From an uncultured Oscillospiraceae bacterium (lineage in GTDB: Bacteria; Bacillota; Clostridia; Oscillospirales; Acutalibacteraceae), in the NCBI GenBank assembly GCA_959601025.1, contig CAUGOD010000008.1, positions 1 to 64,000 on the forward strand: a stretch of DNA of 64,000 nucleotides, written 5' to 3'. The translations under genes were made by a program, and so were the position numbers. Under the pieces are notes generated by a model, which did not search any database, was not told the origin of the DNA, and saw only the letters and a program-made list of their open reading frames with translations. This document shows, one piece after another, positions 57,606 to 64,000 of this stretch (within the stretch, counting starts at the first letter, position 1; the number at the start of each line of letters is the position of its first letter).

Positions 57606-57741
57606 CGCTGGTATCTCTTCCTTTCCGGCCTTTATATTTCTATCATATCTGGCAATCTTCTGAAATGTCCGTCGATTTTATTTTCCGCCGCTTGAGCGGC
57701 CTCGCTTGAGCGGCCTCGCTTTGCCGACACGGCCGTCCCTT

Positions 57742-58299
57742 TCAGGAATACTCGCCGGTCGGCAGAGTTCCACTGATCCGGACGATCCGCTCCACTCCTT
57801 CCAGCGCCGAAAGGGCATGGATAAACCCATCCACCGGCAGCTGAAGCCGGTCGGCCCGGGCAGAGATGGAAACGGCGGCGGTTCCGCCCGCAGGGATGTT
57901 CTGGTTCACCGTCAGGATATTCGCCCCCGCCTCGGCAAAGGCGGTCAGCACACTGGACAGGATGCCCGGCTGATCCCGGAGGACGGCGTGTACCGTCAGA
58001 ATCCGGCCCGCCTTCTCCTCGTCATAGGGGAACACCGCGTCCTTATACTTATAAAAAGCGCTGCGGGAAATCCCCGCCAGCCTGGCCGCCTCTGCGGAAG
58101 AAGCCGCCTTCCCTGTAGCCAGAAGCCGCTTGGCGTCCACCACCCGGGCGAACACCTCCGGAAGGACGGACGCGTCCACCAAAAGAAGCCGCGTACCGCA
58201 CTCCGCCGGAAAAGCGCCATCCGCCAGGGAACCAGGCGGGGCGGCCGTTTCAGGCTGCTGTTTCTTTTTGCTTGCTCTGGCCGTCACTCTGTCCACCAC
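57742..58299 (-). CDS. ACT-domain protein of the UPF0735 (PheB) type
   Basis: 185 residues, from a GTG start that is not certain (the conserved part begins at RLLLVDASVLPEVF, about residue 37; the first 36 residues are Ala/Pro/Lys-rich). The HTH-like stretch SSAEAARLAGISRSAFYKYKDAVFPY (about 66-91) precedes an ACT domain (about 100-180; ILTVHAVLRDQPGILSSVLTAFAEAGANILTVNQN). It is the first gene of the hom-thrB-lysC operon and is a candidate amino-acid-responsive regulator; UPF0735 members are often found beside threonine or phenylalanine genes. The role is inferred. Confidence 0.85.
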   Translation of the reverse strand: MVDRVTARASKKKQQPETAAPPGSLADGAFPAECGTRLLLVDASVLPEVFARVVDAKRLLATGKAASSAEAARLAGISRSAFYKYKDAVFPYDEEKAGRILTVHAVLRDQPGILSSVLTAFAEAGANILTVNQNIPAGGTAAVSISARADRLQLPVDGFIHALSALEGVERIVRISGTLPTGEYS

Positions 58300-58497
58300 C
58301 CATGTACTTGTGTGTTGCTGTGGAATACACTATACCACCCTTTGGCGGGGGATTCAAGAGAAATGGGCCGCTTTGTTCCAAATTATCCTTTTTAAACGAA
58401 TTTTTTAAAGGAAGCGTGCTGCCTTCCGTCGTTGTTTGCCATTCCGTCTTTGAATCCCCTGGCAATGCTCCGCTATTTTCTTTTCCGATTGATATCC
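58300..58497. other. Divergent gap before ytvI
   Basis: No gene is seen between the threonine-operon start and the promoter at 58498. Confidence 0.4.
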
Positions 58498-58526
58498 TTG
58501 TTTTTTAGTAGGAAACCGGGTATAAT
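58498..58526 (+). promoter_or_regulatory. Promoter of ytvI
   Basis: TTGTTT at 58498 and TATAAT at 58521 with 17-bp spacing; about 220 bp of leader precedes the start codon. Confidence 0.65.
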
Positions 58527-58751
58527 ACGTTTAATGGAATAGGTTTTATCGAAAAACGGCTGTCAGGCCAATGGTTCTCCCTCCCGCTTTTCGTTTTCCC
58601 TGTTTTCCCCAGCGTCTTTATTTTATGGTACGTGTTGCTTATGCTGCCGGGAAAGCTCTGTATAGCATGGAACCGTTCGGCGGAACTTCATACCCCGAAA
58701 AACGCGCCGGGCAGACCGCCCGGCTGTCGCTACAGGAAAGGAAGGATTGCT

Positions 58752-59906
58752 TTGGAGGAACACACGCCGGCGTCAACGCCGCCCGAGACCTCGACCCCTT
58801 CGCCTGACTCCCTGCTGCTCGATCCAAAAAAGGTGGAAAAGCGCCGGAGCTTCCTGATTAATCTGCTGTATTTCGGCATACTGCTCGCCATTGCTATTCT
58901 GGCGGTACGGACCCTGTTCGTCTGGATGCTGCCTTTTGTGTTTGCTTTTCTGGTGGCGGCGGTTTTGCAGCGTCCCCTCCGCTGGCTGGTGAAGAAGACA
59001 CGGGTGAGCAAAAAGTTCTTCTCGGTGGTTCTGGTCGTCCTGGTTATCCTTCTGCTGGCGACGGCCGTGGCCCTGATCGGCGGGCAGCTGGTCGCGGGCG
59101 TGGTTAGCTTCTTTTCCAACACCGACAACATCCGGCTGATCGAAGCCACGGTGGAAAGTGTTTCGGTCAGTATTCAGGATATCGTCACCGGCTTTTCCAA
59201 CATGCTTTCTCCCGAGGCTCTGGCTTCTCTGCAAGGGACGATCGACAGCCTGACCGACGCCCTGATCGGCCTGGTTTCCAGCATTTTTACCGGTGCGGCG
59301 GGCTGGGCGCTTTCCATGACCGGCCGCCTGCCCTCCCTGCTGGTCAGCTTTGTCATCTGGGTGATTGCGTCGATCTTCCTGACCATTGATTACCAGAAGG
59401 TCCTGTCCTTCTTTATGCGGCAGGTGCCGGAACGGCATACCGCGTTGGTTTGCACCGTCCGCGACCTGTGCACCAACACCCTGTTCAAGCTGGTAAAGGC
59501 CTATGCGCTGCTGATGCTGATTACCTTTGCGGAGCTCAGCGTTGGGCTGACCATCCTCCGGGTTCCCTACTCCCTGCTGGTGGCGGCGATTATCGCGGTG
59601 GTGGACATCCTGCCGGTTCTCGGCACCGGCACGGTGCTGATCCCTTGGGCGCTGATTTCCGCGATCCTGGGGGATTTCCGGATGTTCGTCGGGCTGGCTT
59701 TGCTGTATGTGTTCATCACCGTACTGCGGAATTTCCTCGAGCCCAAGCTGGTCAGTCGGCAGATCGGCCTGAATCCGCTGGTGACGCTATTTTTTATGTA
59801 TCTTGGTCTCCAGGCGATGGGACTGCCGGGGATGCTTCTGTTCCCGGTAACGGTAATGATCCTCAAGCAGCTGCAAGATCAAGGCTCTATTCAAATATGG
59901 AAATAG
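58752..59906 (+). CDS. ytvI: YtvI-type sporulation membrane protein, AI-2E transporter family
   Basis: 384 residues with about eight predicted membrane segments. A short charged N-terminus (EEHTPASTPPETSTPSPDSLL) is followed by TM1-2 (about 35-75), a long extracytoplasmic/helical section (about 100-210) and the family core PYSLLVAAIIAVVDILPVLGTGTVLIPWAL (about 275-305), then FLEPKLVSRQIGLNPLVTLFFMYLGLQAMG (about 325-355). Relatives are spore-formation genes such as ytvI, and general AI-2E/PerM transporters. The TTG start at 58752 is behind AAAGGAAGG, and length fits YtvI (about 370). Confidence 0.8.
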   Translation: MEEHTPASTPPETSTPSPDSLLLDPKKVEKRRSFLINLLYFGILLAIAILAVRTLFVWMLPFVFAFLVAAVLQRPLRWLVKKTRVSKKFFSVVLVVLVILLLATAVALIGGQLVAGVVSFFSNTDNIRLIEATVESVSVSIQDIVTGFSNMLSPEALASLQGTIDSLTDALIGLVSSIFTGAAGWALSMTGRLPSLLVSFVIWVIASIFLTIDYQKVLSFFMRQVPERHTALVCTVRDLCTNTLFKLVKAYALLMLITFAELSVGLTILRVPYSLLVAAIIAVVDILPVLGTGTVLIPWALISAILGDFRMFVGLALLYVFITVLRNFLEPKLVSRQIGLNPLVTLFFMYLGLQAMGLPGMLLFPVTVMILKQLQDQGSIQIWK

Positions 59907-59938
59907 GATGCATTTTTCCACCAAAGGAGTGAATTCGG

Positions 59939-60376
59939 TTGAAAATTTCGACCAAAGGACGATACGGTCTCCGGCTGATGCTGGATCTGGCCGTCCATTG
60001 CGAAACCGGGCTGGTGCCTCTGCGGGATATTTCGAACCGGCAGGAAATTTCAGAAAAATATCTCGAGCAGATCATGATGCTGCTCAACCGCGCGGGGTTG
60101 GTGCGCAGCGTACGAGGCTCCCAGGGCGGCTATATGCTGGCCCGGCCGGCGGAATCCATTACGGTGGGGGATGTGCTCCGCACCATGGAGGGTTCCCTTG
60201 CGCCGGTGGACTGCGTGGCGGGGGACGGGTTCTTCTGCGGGTTGGCGGAAACCTGCGTCACCAACGAGGTTTGGCAGAAACTGAAGGATGCGATCGATCA
60301 GGTGGTGGATTCCCTTACCCTTGCCGATCTCCGGGAGCGGTATCATGAGAAAAACCCGCCCGATTATTGCATCTGA
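59939..60376 (+). CDS. Rrf2-family transcriptional regulator
   Basis: 145 residues. The N-terminal winged helix has the Rrf2 hallmark MKISTKGRYGLRLMLDLAVH and ISEKYLEQIMMLLNRAGLVRSVRGSQGGYMLAR (about 36-70). Three cysteines occur at about 92, 100 and 106 (CVAGDGFFCGLAETC), where IscR/NsrR hold an Fe-S cluster; spacing is C-x7-C-x5-C, so an Fe-S sensor is plausible, though cysteine-metabolism regulators of this family lack clusters. AAAGGAG precedes the TTG start. It lies 32 bp after ytvI and may be co-transcribed. Confidence 0.88.
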   Translation: MKISTKGRYGLRLMLDLAVHCETGLVPLRDISNRQEISEKYLEQIMMLLNRAGLVRSVRGSQGGYMLARPAESITVGDVLRTMEGSLAPVDCVAGDGFFCGLAETCVTNEVWQKLKDAIDQVVDSLTLADLRERYHEKNPPDYCI

Positions 60377-60428
60377 ACAGGCGGAATACGGCGGAAGGTT
60401 TTCCCCTTTTTCCCCGGATACTGTTGAA

Positions 60429-60466
60429 AAAACTCCCTGTGCGCCATCGGGAGCACAGGGAGTTTT
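60429..60466. terminator. Bidirectional terminator
   Basis: AAAACTCCCTGTGC pairs with its complement around a 10-base loop, between rrf2 and the convergent jag gene. Confidence 0.9.
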
Positions 60467-60473
60467 CCGCTTT

Positions 60474-61388
60474 TTACAGGTCAATCCTCCCATACAACAT
60501 GGAGGAATTTTCTTTCTCCGACTGGGTTTTGGAGGGCGGGGTCGCTCCATCGGCAGCGGGGAGGGGATTGCTGCGCGGCACAAAGGGCCGAATCTCCCGT
60601 TCCGGCTTCTCAATCCCGTCCGAACGAGAAGTGCGGGGCGCTCTCTCCGGCCGAGCGGGACGTCCTGTTTCATCAGACGGCCGTTCGCCTGAAGGCCGGC
60701 CGCCTTTCCCACGGGAACGGCTGCCGCTCCGGGAACGGTTTTTCACAGGATTGTCGTCGGACGGACCGATCACGACGTGGCGATTTGGCTCGCTGCCCAC
60801 GCTCCACGAAGTCGCGCCCTTGACCTCCTGCACCGCCGTGTGAATGATCCGGCGTTCATAAGGATTCATCGGTTCCAGCGAGGTTTTATGGCCGGTGTGG
60901 GCCGCCTGTCCCGCGATCTTGCGGGCAAGACCTGCCAGGGACTGCTCCCGCTTTTCGCGGTAGTTTCCGATATCCAGCGTCACGCGGTAATAGGCGTTAT
61001 CCACCCGGTTGGCCACCAGGCCGGTGAGGTATTGGAGCGCGTCCAGCGTTTCTCCCCGGCGGCCGATGATATAGCCGAGGTCGTCGCCGGACAACGTCAG
61101 AACACAGCCGTTTTCCTCTTCCTTCACTTCAATGGAGGGCGTTTCCACGCCCAGGCCGCGGAGAACTTCATCCAGATACTCCGCCGCGCGGGACGCGGGG
61201 GTGACTTCCAGATAAGCGCGCACCCGCGCCGGGCATCCGCCGAATAGTCCCAGCGTTTTTTTCTGGGGCGCCTGCAGAATCTCAAACTGCGCTTTTTCTT
61301 CGGGCACGCCCAGCTCCTGCGCTGCCGCCGCCTTCGCCTCTTCAATGGTGGCGGCTTCCTTGATCGCTTCCTTCAGCACGTTTCTCAT
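60474..61388 (-). CDS. jag: Jag/KhpB RNA-binding protein
   Basis: 304 residues, longer than usual (about 200-240). Jag_N domain (about 1-52, ending in TLGLFGG), KH domain (about 88-165, GDDLGYIIGRRGETLDALQYLTGLVAN with GxxG loop IGRRGE) and R3H-type domain (about 165-215, NPYERRIIHTAVQEVKGATSWSVG). The last 85 residues (about 220-304) are a low-complexity Arg/Ser/Pro-rich tail, absent from short homologues. It modulates RNA and cell-wall synthesis in relatives. It is the last gene of the rpmH-rnpA-yidD-yidC-jag unit. Confidence 0.92.
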   Translation of the reverse strand: MRNVLKEAIKEAATIEEAKAAAAQELGVPEEKAQFEILQAPQKKTLGLFGGCPARVRAYLEVTPASRAAEYLDEVLRGLGVETPSIEVKEEENGCVLTLSGDDLGYIIGRRGETLDALQYLTGLVANRVDNAYYRVTLDIGNYREKREQSLAGLARKIAGQAAHTGHKTSLEPMNPYERRIIHTAVQEVKGATSWSVGSEPNRHVVIGPSDDNPVKNRSRSGSRSRGKGGRPSGERPSDETGRPARPERAPRTSRSDGIEKPEREIRPFVPRSNPLPAADGATPPSKTQSEKENSSMLYGRIDL

Positions 61389-61415
61389 CCTTTCGAAAAC
61401 GGGAAAAACCCCGTA

Positions 61416-62723
61416 TTATTTCTCCTCGTCGGCCCTCTCCGACGCCTTGGCTTCACCGTCCGGAGCGCTGTCCTTCGCCGGTTCTTCCTCCGGCCGCGGA
61501 TTAACCGGCAGCTTCTCCGCGGAGTCAGCGGCGGACGCGTCGCCCTCCCGGCGCTTACGCTTATTCGGATTTTTGGAGGCGGGAGGCTTTTTCGGCGCGT
61601 TGGCCGCATTCCTCTTCTCTTCGAGAAGCTTCTTCTCCTCGGCCGCCTGCCTGCGGGCTTCCTCTTCCTCGCGAGCGCGGGCCTCGGCCAGCCGCTTTTT
61701 ATCCTCGGCGCGGCGTTTGCGGCGTTCTTCGTATTCGATTTCCGCCTGCGCGCGGATTTTGGCCGGATTGTAAATCTTGTTGAGCAGAATGGTTTGGATC
61801 ACAGCGATGATATTCGAGCATATCCAGTAAATGCCGACGCCGCCCGGGACGATAAAGGTGATATACAGAGAGAACAGCGGCATCATAACCAGCAGCATCA
61901 CATTGCTGCAGCCCTGGCCGGGCTGTTTTTCCGCGGAGGTCGCCATCTTGGTGTAATGCATGGAAATTATGCTGGAGGCCAACGCCGTAAGCCCGGAAAG
62001 CAGCGGAACCAGCCAGAGGATGTTGATCCCTTTGATTCCCTTGTCGTTCCATGGCTTTTCCAGCAGGGTTCCGCCGAAGAAGGCAAAGTCCTTACGGATA
62101 TGCTGCATTTCCGCAAAATATTCGTCCGCTGTTTTCCCCTTCCGTTCGGTATCGGAAAGGGCGGCGATGCTTTTCTTGATGGCGGCTTCGTTTTCGCCCT
62201 TTTCCATCACCATCATGAAATTCAGTTCTTTGTAATATCCCTGCGCATCTTTTTTGTATAATTTATTGGGATCGCTGCCCTCCACCTCTTTGCCGTTCTC
62301 ATCCGTAGTCACTTCCTGCATGACGGCGGAGACGCCCGCGTTTACCACCGCGCTCGGAATCCGGGCCAGGTGGGTGAGTGGGGAGTAGATGACGGCGATA
62401 ACGCCGAACAGCACGATCATCTGGACGATCATCGGCAGGCATCCGCCGGTCATGCTGACGCCTTCCTTTTCGTACAGGTCCATCTGCTTCTGCTGCAGCT
62501 TCTGGGGGTCCTTGGCGTATTTTTTCTGCAGCCGCTCCAGCCGGGGGGCGAGCTTCGCCCGGTCGGCCTGCGCCTTCTGGGATTTCAGCGACAAGGGGAA
62601 GGTTGCGGCGCGCACGATCAGCGTAAAGAGAAAAATTGCAATAAAATAATTGCTGACCAGATTGTAAATAAACCACAGGACCCACCCCAGCGGGATGGCC
62701 AGTATGTCCATTCCAGGTATCAT
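61416..62723 (-). CDS. yidC: YidC/Oxa1 membrane insertase (SpoIIIJ type)
   Basis: 435 residues. It inserts membrane proteins independently or with Sec. Core segments: PLGWVLWFIYNLVSNYFIAIFLFTLIVRAAT (TM1 region), QADRAKLAPRLERLQKKYAKDPQKLQQKQMDLYEKEGVSM (about 48-90 cytosolic coiled-coil loop with the hydrophilic groove Arg), GGCLPMIVQMIVLFGVIAVIY and PGGVGIYWICSNIIAVIQTILLNKIYNPA (about 300-330). A charged C-terminal tail of about 100 residues, rich in Lys/Glu/Arg/Ala, resembles ribosome-binding tails. The ATG at 62723 has GGAGG upstream. Confidence 0.94.
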   Translation of the reverse strand: MIPGMDILAIPLGWVLWFIYNLVSNYFIAIFLFTLIVRAATFPLSLKSQKAQADRAKLAPRLERLQKKYAKDPQKLQQKQMDLYEKEGVSMTGGCLPMIVQMIVLFGVIAVIYSPLTHLARIPSAVVNAGVSAVMQEVTTDENGKEVEGSDPNKLYKKDAQGYYKELNFMMVMEKGENEAAIKKSIAALSDTERKGKTADEYFAEMQHIRKDFAFFGGTLLEKPWNDKGIKGINILWLVPLLSGLTALASSIISMHYTKMATSAEKQPGQGCSNVMLLVMMPLFSLYITFIVPGGVGIYWICSNIIAVIQTILLNKIYNPAKIRAQAEIEYEERRKRRAEDKKRLAEARAREEEEARRQAAEEKKLLEEKRNAANAPKKPPASKNPNKRKRREGDASAADSAEKLPVNPRPEEEPAKDSAPDGEAKASERADEEK

Positions 62724-62793
62724 CGGCAGTTTCCTCCGTCCGTTTTCTGCAAACACAAACACAGCGTTCCGCGCTGCGGACCGCCGCTATCTC

Positions 62794-63114
62794 TCAAGAT
62801 TTCCGCGGACGCATGGCGGGCTTTTCACCAGCGTTTGTTTCTCCGCTTCCGGGATTTTCCGGCCTTTTTTCGTTTTTCGATTGTCGAGGTTTCTTTTCTC
62901 TCTTTTCCGGCACGGGATCGTATCCGTATTTGCCGAAAGGGTTACAGCGCAGGATGCGCCATATGGCGAGACCGGAACCGCGAATCACGCCGAACCGCTC
63001 GATCGCCTGAATGGCGTAGGCGGAGCAGGTGGGCGTAAACCGGCAGGCCGGCGGGGTCCTCGCCGAAATCGTGCGCTGATACAGCCGGATCAGCGCAATC
63101 AGCAGCTTTTTCAT
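62794..63114 (-). CDS. yidD: Membrane protein insertion efficiency factor YidD
   Basis: 106 residues, longer than typical (about 70-85). The family core is present: [65 protein letters not shown], with the conserved CRFTPTCS (about 24-31). An Arg/Lys/Pro-rich tail of about 30 residues is unusual. Its ATG overlaps the rnpA stop (ATGA), so translation is coupled. It cooperates with YidC. Confidence 0.93.
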   Translation of the reverse strand: MKKLLIALIRLYQRTISARTPPACRFTPTCSAYAIQAIERFGVIRGSGLAIWRILRCNPFGKYGYDPVPEKREKKPRQSKNEKRPENPGSGETNAGEKPAMRPRKS

Positions 63115-63530
63115 GTTGTTTTGCTCCCCGGACTCTCCAGTCCGGATGGCCTGGATGGCCCGGACGACGCGGCGCGGCCGTTTCCTCTTCCGTCGGAAGG
63201 CAGTACGCCCAGCGCCTTCAGCTGGGACTCCATGATCTGCTGCAGTTTGGTGCTTTTGATCTCCCCGGTTCGACGACGCGCGACGAACACGAGGTCCCAG
63301 CCCCCCTCAATACGGGGAAGAAGGGCGCGGTACGCCTCCCGAATCACCCGGCGGCAGCGATTGCGCCGAACGGCGCAGCCGATTTTTTTTCCGGTGGTGA
63401 CGCCCGCCCGGGGAAAGCCTGTCCGGCTTCTACGGGCGTATGTGACCAGGGCGGGATGCACCTGCGATTTTCCGCGATGGTACAGGGCGCGGAAATCCCC
63501 GTTGCGATTAAGCACGGCAAAACGCGTCAT
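63111..63530 (-). CDS. rnpA: Ribonuclease P protein component
   Basis: 139 residues from the ATG at 63530 (an upstream in-frame ATG at 63584 overlaps the terminator side and is less likely). It binds RNase P RNA and matures tRNA 5' ends. The RNR signature is [22 protein letters not shown] (about 51-72), preceded by the central cleft [11 protein letters not shown]. The C-terminal 35 residues are a Gly/Ser/Pro-rich tail beyond the usual end. A small hairpin terminator/attenuator lies between it and rpmH. Confidence 0.94.
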   Translation of the reverse strand: MTRFAVLNRNGDFRALYHRGKSQVHPALVTYARRSRTGFPRAGVTTGKKIGCAVRRNRCRRVIREAYRALLPRIEGGWDLVFVARRRTGEIKSTKLQQIMESQLKALGVLPSDGRGNGRAASSGPSRPSGLESPGSKTT

Positions 63531-63594
63531 ATCGACATCCTGTCTCCTTCGGGCGCCGGCCCGTGTTTTTGCCGCCGGACGCATCTCTGCATAT

Positions 63595-63621
63595 TAAAAA
63601 AAGCCACACGATGGTGGCCCT
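63595..63621 (-). terminator. Weak attenuator-like hairpin between rpmH and rnpA
   Basis: On the minus strand GGCCAC-caTCGT-GTGGC is followed by T7, right behind the rpmH stop. The short 5-bp stem would let part of the transcription pass, giving more rpmH than rnpA mRNA. Confidence 0.6.
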
Positions 63622-63623
63622 TT

Positions 63624-63758
63624 TTAGTAGGTGAGACGCTTTCTTCCTTTCGCCCTTCTGCGAGCAAGCACCTTGCGGCCGTTGGCGGTTGCCATTCTCT
63701 TGCGGAAGCCATGTTCCTTTTTGCGGTGCCGTTTCTTGGGCTGGTACGTACGAAGCAT
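63624..63758 (-). CDS. rpmH: Ribosomal protein bL34
   Basis: 44 residues, very basic, reading [20 protein letters not shown] then [20 protein letters not shown] then RLTY. This is the complete bL34 sequence, including the invariant [10 protein letters not shown]...RRAKGR. The ATG at 63758 has GGAGGGTGACGC upstream. Its position next to rnpA and yidD and the usual dnaA neighbourhood mark the origin region just beyond the right edge. Confidence 0.97.
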   Translation of the reverse strand: MLRTYQPKKRHRKKEHGFRKRMATANGRKVLARRRAKGRKRLTY

Positions 63759-63901
63759 GCGTCACCCTCCTTTCGGACGGCCGTTGCCGGCCGTTGCCTT
63801 TTTGGAATTTCATTGTCTTCGAAATCCTCATTAAGCAGGGACGAAATTCCCCGCGGGCGAAGGAGCCGCCCCGAAAAAACGGTATCCTCTGCCGAGGATT
63901 C

Positions 63902-63931
63902 ATTATATACCAGAAACTGCGCAAAAGTCAA
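63902..63931 (-). promoter_or_regulatory. Promoter of the rpmH operon
   Basis: On the minus strand TTGACT (63926-63931) and TATAAT (63902-63907) with 18-bp spacing, about 145 bp before rpmH. No DnaA boxes were identified in the remaining 70 bp of the window. Confidence 0.75.
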
Positions 63932-64000
63932 CAGATATTTTTGTTTCTCCCGCTCTGTTCCATCGTCCCCGCCCGCATGACAGGTGGGTTTTCTCCTTTT

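Noticed and set aside
63759..64000. oriC / DnaA-box cluster
   Set aside because: No convincing DnaA boxes lie in the last 240 bp; the origin is inferred from gene order and probably lies outside the window.

Overview
The window reads as a high-GC, anaerobic, endospore-lineage Clostridia chromosome, most like the Oscillospiraceae/Ruminococcaceae; this is inferred from gene content and codon style, not from a database search. The evidence is a YtvI-type sporulation membrane protein, SpoIIIJ/Jag-type proteins, an atypical clostridial PRPP synthetase, a thioredoxin reductase-like flavoprotein without a visible NADPH motif, many TTG/GTG starts behind strong AGGAGG sites, and anaerobic Fe-S enzymes. 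The right edge holds jag-yidC-yidD-rnpA-rpmH on the minus strand, the arrangement normally next to dnaA/oriC, so the replication origin probably lies just beyond base 64000.

Layout: 157-1314, three small unknown proteins (minus). 1398-7698, a phosphoesterase, biotin ligase, a candidate 6S-like RNA, then an Fe-S ene-reductase with a two-subunit aconitase X. 7981-9472, a DUF368 lipid-carrier transporter and PAP2 phosphatase. 9659-12434 (minus), a TIGR04076 protein, PPK2 and HflX. 13132-18165, a PRPP synthetase-NAD operon (prs-nadA-GNAT-nadB-nadC). 18837-21068, acyl carrier protein and aroE/aroK around a stand-alone FakA-like domain. 21182-26165, MATE and sodium:solute transporters, an AT-rich patch and an opine dehydrogenase-like enzyme. 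26271-28102, thioredoxin, its reductase-like partner and an HxlR regulator. 28570-33569, glycogen phosphorylase and an ECF sigma/anti-sigma pair whose anti-sigma carries a large exported sensor domain. 34061-41810, PduL, uracil-DNA glycosylase, HD and phosphoesterase enzymes, a degenerate D,D-carboxypeptidase homologue, an AraC regulator, and a dehydrogenase/sugar-isomerase pair. 41953-47130, an M23 murein hydrolase, an acyltransferase-type membrane protein, a hotdog thioesterase, a pentapeptide-repeat protein and an MBL hydrolase. 47423-53883, tRNA-Ser(CGA), YmaF in a low-GC patch, a DUF255 protein, an XRE regulator, a TSCPD protein, a PHP phosphoesterase and tRNA-Gly(GCC). 54047-58299 (minus), an ACT protein-hom-thrB-lysC operon. 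58752-60376, YtvI and an Rrf2 regulator.

The most unusual feature is a family of roughly 90-bp intergenic elements at seven loci (1398, 3262, 7769, 12523, 34704, 39427 and 40771). Each unit carries an extended -10-like box followed by two hairpins; the stems vary in a compensatory way, units are tandem (1-3 copies), and all seven arrays point toward the gene just downstream. This looks like a dispersed regulatory or mobile-promoter element. Other points of interest are a peptidase S11 homologue with all three active-site motifs altered, the ene-reductase/AcnX module, a mosaic anti-sigma factor, and a decayed flavoprotein fragment.
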